In this document: piece by piece, positions 4,411-6,085 of the stretch
Position numbering within the stretch: the first letter of the stretch is position 1
How the letters are laid out: every line of letters begins with the position of its first letter
Assembly: GCA_035574455.1 (NCBI GenBank)
Contig: DATLYT010000011.1
Span: forward strand, 1-6,085
Reading direction: 5' to 3'
DNA: 6,085 nucleotides
Source: DATLYT01 sp035574455
GTDB taxonomy: Bacteria; Bacteroidota; Ignavibacteria; UBA10030
The notes under the pieces: generated by a model
Seen by the model: only the letters and a program-made list of their open reading frames with translations
Database searches by the model: none
What the model was told of the DNA's origin: nothing
Translations under genes and position numbers: made by a program

Positions 4411-5358
4411 ATGACTTTCCTCATTCACGGTGCAGGCGGCGTTGGCGGATTCTTCGGCGCGAAGCTATTCCAATCGGGCGAAGACGTCTGGTTTCTCGCT
4501 CGCGGCAAACATCTCGAAGTCAGCCGTGCTAACGGTTTGCGCGTCCTCAGCACGCAGGGAGACGTAACGATCCCCGGTCACCGCGTCACAGGCACCGTTT
4601 CGGATATCGGAGCCGTCGATGTTGTTCTGTTTTGCGTAAAATCCTATGACACGGAGACAGCGGCCGAGCAACTCAAACCCGTCGTAACAGACAACACGGT
4701 CATCATTTCACTTCAAAACGGCGTCGATAACGAAGACAAGATCAAGGCAATTCTCCCCAACGCTCTTGTCTATGGCGGCGTTGCCTATATTTCCGCCCGC
4801 ATTACCGCGCCGGGAGAAATCACCGAGACCGGAGGGGCACAACGGATTGTGTTTGGGCCGATGGACGGTTTGATCACCGACCGCGCAAAAAAGATCCTGG
4901 CGATCTTTCAAAAGGCGGGAATCAACGCTGAGCTGAAGACTGACATGGTCGCCGAATTGTGGAGAAAGTTCATTTTCATTACCTCGTTCGGTGCGTTTAC
5001 AGCGGCTTCCAGGCTTTCGAATGGAGAGATTCTTGCCGTCCCCCAAACGACCGATCTCGTGTTCGACGCGATGAAAGAGGTCGAAGCCGTTGCTCACGCC
5101 AAAGGAATCAGGGTGGAGCCGCTGGATCGCGAAAAGGTCATTGCCGGTCTGAGACGATTCGACCCCAATACGCGCTCGTCGATGTACTTCGACCTCATCA
5201 ACGAAAAGCCGATGGAGGTCGAAGCACTCAACGGCACCGTCGTTCGCCTCGGCAAGGAGCTCGGTGTACCAACGCCCATTCATCGAACCATCTATGCCAC
5301 ACTCCTGCCCTATCATTTGAAGCATCTTCAAAATCGTCGTTCAAACACTTCGTCGTAA
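4411..5358 (+). CDS. panE: 2-dehydropantoate 2-reductase family (ApbA/PanE)
   Basis: The 315-residue cytosolic enzyme is predicted to reduce 2-dehydropantoate (ketopantoate) to pantoate with NADPH, in pantothenate and coenzyme A synthesis. The N-terminal Rossmann fold shows the dinucleotide loop HGAGGVGGFFGAKL (6-19). Next come FCVKSYDT (74-81, with Lys77) and SLQNGVDNEDKI (100-111, with Asn103). The helical C-terminal domain has ELWRKFIFITSFGAFTAASR (182-201, with Lys186 as the expected catalytic lysine) and SSMYFDL (256-262), then MEVEALNG (268-275, with Glu269 at the conserved substrate-side glutamate) and LGVPTPIHRTIY (284-295). Length and all catalytic positions are intact. ATG 4411 starts right at the Rossmann strand, with a 19-bp repeat just upstream and no clear ribosome site. 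The family includes paralogues acting on other 2-oxo acids, and no panB or panC is nearby, so the exact substrate is less certain than the family. Confidence 0.9.
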   Translation: MTFLIHGAGGVGGFFGAKLFQSGEDVWFLARGKHLEVSRANGLRVLSTQGDVTIPGHRVTGTVSDIGAVDVVLFCVKSYDTETAAEQLKPVVTDNTVIISLQNGVDNEDKIKAILPNALVYGGVAYISARITAPGEITETGGAQRIVFGPMDGLITDRAKKILAIFQKAGINAELKTDMVAELWRKFIFITSFGAFTAASRLSNGEILAVPQTTDLVFDAMKEVEAVAHAKGIRVEPLDREKVIAGLRRFDPNTRSSMYFDLINEKPMEVEALNGTVVRLGKELGVPTPIHRTIYATLLPYHLKHLQNRRSNTSS

Positions 5359-5367
5359 CGGCGTACC

Positions 5368-5580
5368 ATGACATCAAGCTCCATCGAACGTTCCGCCGGC
5401 CTTTGTGCAGACTGCGTGCATGCCCGCGCCATTCACAATCCGCGCGGCAGTGTCTTCGTCCTGTGCGAGCTTTCGTTCACCGATCCGCAATTTGCAAAGT
5501 ATCCCCGGCTGCCCGTCCTCTCGTGTGAGGGCTTTGTGAACAACAGACCTCAAGAAGCCAACCCACATTCATCATCTTGA
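5368..5580 (+). CDS. Small four-cysteine protein, putative metal-binding, function unknown
   Basis: The 70-residue product carries cysteines at 13, 16, 33 and 53 in the pattern C-x2-C-x16-C-x19-C, as in small zinc-binding proteins. The core, from LCADCVHAR through GSVFVLCELS to FAKYPRLPVLSCEGF, resembles a family of short uncharacterised bacterial proteins that I recall as conserved, with RGSVF, a C-x-x-S block and KYPxLPVLxC. No function is known to me. The C-terminal 14 residues look disordered. It has no signal peptide, so it is probably cytosolic. ATG 5368 lies 9 bp after the panE-like stop codon, without an obvious ribosome site, suggesting translation coupled to the upstream gene. The metal is inferred from cysteine spacing only. 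Conservation of the core is the main reason to accept this short gene as real. Confidence 0.75.
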   Translation: MTSSSIERSAGLCADCVHARAIHNPRGSVFVLCELSFTDPQFAKYPRLPVLSCEGFVNNRPQEANPHSSS

Positions 5581-5646
5581 TTCTTTTCCCTTATCTTTGT
5601 TTCTTGTAGTCGCTGCGTTTGAGAAATCTCTTCCAACTCGCTCACC

Positions 5647-5652
5647 GGGGAG
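5647..5652 (+). promoter_or_regulatory. Shine-Dalgarno site deciding the VOC protein start
   Basis: GGGGAG lies 7 bases before ATG 5660. It supports that start over an in-frame TTG at 5597, which would add 21 residues not expected in the fold. Confidence 0.65.
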
Positions 5653-5659
5653 CACAGCC

Positions 5660-6025
5660 ATGAACCATATCACCTATGTCGAAATCCCTTCACTCGATCT
5701 CAAGAAGGCCGAGGCGTTTTTCGGAAAGATCTTCGGCTGGTCGTTCGAACCGATGAGGGGTTCCTCGGAAGTTCTGCTGCTGCGAAACCCGGGATCGGGA
5801 CCCGGCGCGCTCCTCTTTAAAACGAAATCGCTTCCCAAGAAACCGGGCGTGATCGTACACATCGAAGTCGACAGCATCGACGAGAAACTCCGGGCCATCA
5901 AGAAAGCGAAAGGCAAGGAGATCCTCCCGAAAACCTTCATCCCCGGCCAGGGGTGGTACGCCTATTTTTCCACACCCGACGGCTGTACGCTCGCCCTCTG
6001 GCAAGCGCTCCGACTCGCCGCGTGA
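5660..6025 (+). CDS. VOC-family (glyoxalase/bleomycin-resistance fold) protein
   Basis: The 121-residue product is one VOC module made of two beta-alpha-beta-beta-beta units. Residues 1-55 hold the first unit (NHITYVEIPSLDLKKAEAFF, then IFGWSFEPM). The second starts at PGVIVHIEVDSIDEKLRAI (62-80) and ends with IPGQGWYAYFSTPDGCTLALW (94-114), the typical final strands of proteins annotated as 'predicted enzyme related to lactoylglutathione lyase'. His3 and His67 are at the usual metal-ligand places. The usual glutamate of the last strand motif (often DPEGNxxGLWQ) is not evident, so catalysis as a glyoxalase is doubtful and the substrate is unknown. The protein is cytosolic with no signal. It lies 79 bp after the four-cysteine gene, and its stop overlaps the start of the next gene. 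Confidence 0.88.
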   Translation: MNHITYVEIPSLDLKKAEAFFGKIFGWSFEPMRGSSEVLLLRNPGSGPGALLFKTKSLPKKPGVIVHIEVDSIDEKLRAIKKAKGKEILPKTFIPGQGWYAYFSTPDGCTLALWQALRLAA

Positions 6026-6085
6026 TCGACCAGCAGCAATATCGGAAGCTTCTGTCGAAAGAGGCAGCTCATTGGAGCGCTGTTC
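6022..6085 (+). CDS. Start of an unidentified gene, cut by the right edge (possibly a methyltransferase)
   Basis: GTG at 6022 overlaps the VOC stop codon as GTGA, the classic arrangement for translational coupling, and reading stays open for 21 codons to the end of the window. The visible peptide is MIDQQQYRKLLSKEAAHWSA and continues. The KEAAHW pattern recalls the N-terminus of class I SAM-dependent methyltransferases, but 21 residues are too few to assign a family. Real-gene status rests on the overlap and the lack of stops. Confidence 0.45.
   Translation, partial: MIDQQQYRKLLSKEAAHWSAV

Noticed and set aside
4959..5528. 189-codon plus-strand frame overlapping the end of the panE-like gene and the four-cysteine gene
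   Set aside because: It is an arginine-rich out-of-frame reading of two genes with recognisable conserved motifs.
5577..5597. TTGATT and TATCTT before the VOC gene as a -35/-10 promoter
   Set aside because: The spacer is only about 9 bp, too short for a sigma-70-type promoter.

Overview
The window is about 6.1 kb of bacterial chromosome with roughly 50% GC. All eight recognised genes lie on the + strand, and the gaps between them carry short palindromic repeats. The organism cannot be named from the sequence. A sigma-54 activator, SixA-type phosphatase, archaeal/thermophile-type adenosine-specific kinase and many small nested intergenic palindromes together recall Ignavibacteriota/Chlorobiota/Bacteroidota-like or other candidate-phylum bacteria. 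That is an impression from memory, held with low confidence. There are no phage, transposase, CRISPR, tRNA or rRNA genes.

Left part (1-2256): the C-terminal end of a sigma-54-dependent response regulator (AAA+ end plus Fis-type helix-turn-helix) runs in from the left edge. After a 78-bp gap holding a strong hairpin that can also form a pseudoknot comes a SixA-type phosphohistidine phosphatase. A 180-bp leader with an interrupted hairpin and a near-perfect Shine-Dalgarno site precedes an adenosine-specific kinase family gene. It is followed 71 bp later by a RidA-family protein with a lipoprotein signal peptide, which is unusual because RidA proteins are normally cytosolic.

Middle part (2257-4410): a complete urocanate hydratase gene (histidine degradation) stands alone between two repeat-filled gaps of about 240-250 bp. 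The left gap has two copies of one palindromic repeat in opposite orientation; one copy is interrupted by a 39-bp GC-rich module and the other is intact, giving an apparent filled/empty pair. The right gap has another palindromic repeat interrupted by a related 48-bp module, plus two blocks of degenerate 9-bp tandem repeats. An identical 19-bp sequence ends each gap, before the urocanase gene and before the next gene.

Right part (4411-6085): a ketopantoate reductase family gene (PanE/ApbA), a 70-residue four-cysteine protein 9 bp downstream, a VOC/glyoxalase-fold protein, and the start of a gene overlapping its stop codon by GTGA, possibly a methyltransferase. The close spacing suggests at least partial co-transcription.

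The protein genes look like ordinary housekeeping and metabolic functions, and I see no new multi-gene defence or mobile system. The most interesting material is the nested miniature palindromic elements and the lipoprotein RidA.
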